A stretch of DNA of 5,422 bases, from positions 377 to 5,798 of the forward strand of contig PMSP01000330.1 of assembly GCA_003168315.1 (NCBI GenBank), given 5' to 3'. The notes under the pieces are model-generated. The model was not told where the DNA came from. It did no database searches and saw nothing but the letters and a program-made list of their open reading frames with translations. Made by a program: the position numbers and the translations under genes. Shown in pieces: positions 5,010-5,422 of this stretch (positions within the stretch are counted from its first letter, which is position 1; the number at the start of each line of letters is the position of its first letter). The stretch comes from Opitutaceae bacterium (lineage in GTDB: Bacteria; Verrucomicrobiota; Verrucomicrobiia; Opitutales; Opitutaceae).

Positions 5010-5422
5010 AGCCCGCGGAAGAAGGGCGCCGCCCTGCGGGGCCGTCCGCCAGCCTTCGCGGGGCCCGCCTCCCGCCTCACGTCGCGCGCAGGCTTGTCCT
5101 TCCTGAGGCCGAGGAACACGGGCTGGCGCAGCTGCCCGTCGTCCGTCCATTCGGCGAACTTGACCTGGGCGACGAGAGTCGGCCTGAGCCAGGTCACCTT
5201 GGCCATCTCGGTCCTGCCCATCCCGGTCCCGAAGCGCGGCCTCCTGGGAGAGGGCAAGTCGTCGAACGGGCAGCTGGCGCGCGTCTGCCGCATGAAGGTG
5301 GCGTGGAGGGAGCCGAGGAGGGCCTCGTTGAATCCGGTGCCGACCTTCCCGGCATAGAGCAGGCGTCCCTTGTCGTGGTAGCCGACAAGGAGCGCCCCGA
5401 AATGCTGCCGGCTGTGCTGCGG
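5000..5422 (-). CDS. ligD: ATP-dependent DNA ligase, LigD LIG type, C-terminal part only
   Basis: The minus frame is open from the right edge to the TAG at 5000-5002, giving the last 140 residues; the start and nucleotidyltransferase active site lie outside the window. What is seen is the OB-fold half of a LigD-type ligase: HFGALLVGYHDKGRLLYAGK with VGTGF (7-31), CPFDD (51-55), VTWLRPTLVAQVKFAEWTDDGQLRQPVFLGL (76-106), and motif VI RKDK at 107-110 followed by PARDVRRE. This domain closes over the nick during sealing and supplies motif VI to the adenylation step. A further 22-residue Arg-rich tail follows (119-140). It converges with the POL-PE gene with 7 bp between stops. The reader should not take ATG at 5293 as the start, since homology continues well upstream of it. 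Whether the missing N-terminus carries other domains is unknown. Codon use matches ku and POL-PE. Confidence 0.93.
   Translation of the reverse strand, partial: PQHSRQHFGALLVGYHDKGRLLYAGKVGTGFNEALLGSLHATFMRQTRASCPFDDLPSPRRPRFGTGMGRTEMAKVTWLRPTLVAQVKFAEWTDDGQLRQPVFLGLRKDKPARDVRREAGPAKAGGRPRRAAPFFRGLIR

Noticed and set aside
1..5422. tRNA or rRNA genes, CRISPR arrays, insertion sequences
   Set aside because: No tRNA-like cloverleaf with conserved loops, no regularly spaced repeats, no transposase or integrase frame and no paired terminal repeats were seen.

Overview
The window is GC-rich bacterial chromosome. Its main content is a two-ended DNA repair locus for bacterial non-homologous end joining (NHEJ). 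Ku and LigD-type proteins occur in many free-living soil and environmental bacteria. The left-end sensor has a membrane domain I associate with hybrid histidine kinases of Acidobacteria, Planctomycetes, Verrucomicrobia and Proteobacteria. The sequence alone does not fix the phylum.

Layout. Positions 1-577 (minus) hold the 5' part of a gene for a multi-pass membrane sensor, probably a histidine kinase, which runs off the left edge. Positions 578-1099 show no convincing gene. Positions 1100-1477 (minus) encode an unrecognised 125-residue membrane protein, with an imperfect stem-loop just upstream (1493-1569). Positions 1745-1936 and 1983-2381 (both minus) encode a 63-residue one-helix membrane protein and a DUF4870-type membrane protein, probably one transcript. 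A 249-bp divergent intergenic region with several short inverted repeats separates these from the repair genes. Ku (2631-3458, plus) is followed after 28 bp by a LigD-like polymerase plus 3'-phosphoesterase protein (3487-4992, plus). Tail-to-tail with it, 7 bp away, is the C-terminal part of an ATP-dependent LigD-type ligase (5000-5422, minus), which continues off the right edge.

How the genes work together. Ku binds double-strand-break ends and recruits LigD activities. The POL domain fills or extends ends, the PE domain trims 3' phosphates and ribonucleotides, and the LIG domain seals. In the best-known systems POL, PE and LIG are fused in one LigD polypeptide. Here POL-PE is one protein that stops at the linker where LIG would begin, and LIG comes from a separate gene on the opposite strand. 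The POL domain also carries Gln where the second AEP (archaeo-eukaryotic primase) motif normally has His.

The three repair genes end almost all codons in G or C, while the genes left of about 2400 use clearly more A/T-ending codons. The repair block may therefore have a different history from its left neighbours.
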